Shown piece after piece: positions 12,927 to 13,060 of a DNA stretch of 13,060 nt; positions within the stretch are counted from its first letter, which is position 1, and the number at the start of each line of letters is the position of its first letter. Source of the stretch: Candidatus Nitrosopumilus sp. (GTDB taxonomy: Archaea; Thermoproteota; Nitrososphaeria; Nitrososphaerales; Nitrosopumilaceae); the NCBI GenBank assembly GCA_029860565.1, contig JAOUAY010000022.1, positions 1-13,060 on the forward strand. Reading direction: 5' to 3'. The notes under the pieces were generated by a model that saw only the letters and a list, made by a program, of their open reading frames with translations, did not search any database and had not been told where the DNA came from. Made by a program: the position numbers and the translations under genes.

Positions 12927-13060
12927 TATTTTCTATACAAAAAACATTCAGAAGTATGGTCATTTACCATTCCTATTGCTTGCATTAACGCATAACAAAT
13001 TGTAGGGCCAACGAAATTAAATCCACGTTTTTTAAGATCTTTACTTAATTTTTCTGAAAT
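12926..13060 (-). CDS. tag: DNA-3-methyladenine glycosylase I, C-terminus (partial)
   Basis: The last 44 codons of a gene entering from the right edge end at TAA (12926-12928). The peptide contains LSKDLKKRGFNFVGPTICYA followed by LMQAIGMVNDH, the C-terminal signature of Tag. Tag removes 3-methyladenine from alkylated DNA in base excision repair. The His-x3-Cys pair (residues 35 and 39 of this fragment, NDHTSEC) matches the C-terminal half of the zinc snap that joins both ends of the enzyme. The catalytic part is outside the window. The fragment ends about 5 residues after the zinc Cys, somewhat short but normal. Confidence 0.9.
   Translation of the reverse strand: MSEKLSKDLKKRGFNFVGPTICYALMQAIGMVNDHTSECFLYRK

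Noticed and set aside
1..13060. CRISPR arrays, insertion sequences, prophage genes or integration sites
   Set aside because: No regular repeats, transposase, integrase or terminal inverted repeats found; the gene content reads as ordinary chromosome.

Overview
The window looks like part of a chromosome from an ammonia-oxidising archaeon of the Thaumarchaeota (Nitrososphaerota), most likely a marine low-GC lineage such as Nitrosopumilus or Nitrosarchaeum. The DNA is AT-rich and Arg codons are mostly AGA. Typical archaeal genes are present: a class I lysyl-tRNA synthetase, a stand-alone Elp3, a PAC2-family protein and a P-II-like regulator. Many starts have a TATA-like element about 25-28 nt upstream and almost no room for a leader, which fits largely leaderless transcription. 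The genus is an inference; no rRNA or other marker gene is present.

Layout. (1) 1-66, minus: the first 22 codons of a P-II-like nitrogen regulator, divergent from (2) 248-592, plus: a small winged-helix protein whose initiation region carries a perfect 17-nt palindrome. (3) 754-2551, plus: a PAC2-family protein, then purM. (4) 2552-3087: a 536-nt stretch with no gene I can support. (5) 3088-4335, plus: a CPA2-type cation/proton antiporter. (6) 4432-8637, plus: a tight run of elp3, lysS, a two-helix membrane protein and a coiled-coil protein. (7) 8632-9215, minus: a flavin-binding PPOX-fold protein and, upstream of it, a 32-residue membrane peptide. (8) 9299-10140, plus: a 49-residue membrane peptide, an unrecognised 99-residue protein, and two tiny cysteine-rich proteins of 57 and 36 residues. 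(9) 10137-13060, minus (transcribed right to left): the 3' end of a DNA-3-methyladenine glycosylase I (tag), a minimal beta-carbonic-anhydrase-like protein, an Nramp-like transporter, ferritin, and an unrecognised 110-residue protein.

How genes may work together. Elp3 modifies the wobble uridine of tRNAs that include tRNA-Lys(UUU), and LysRS charges tRNA-Lys, so region 6 is a coherent translation unit with two unexplained passengers. The Nramp-like transporter and ferritin are 21 or so nt apart on one strand and suggest metal import followed by iron storage, although the transporter lacks the usual Nramp metal-binding motifs. The tiny Cys-rich proteins close to this block are candidate zinc- or metal-binding peptides. 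No CRISPR array, insertion sequence, tRNA or rRNA is visible. I see no clear large undescribed system; the least explained material is the cluster of small genes at 9117-10469.
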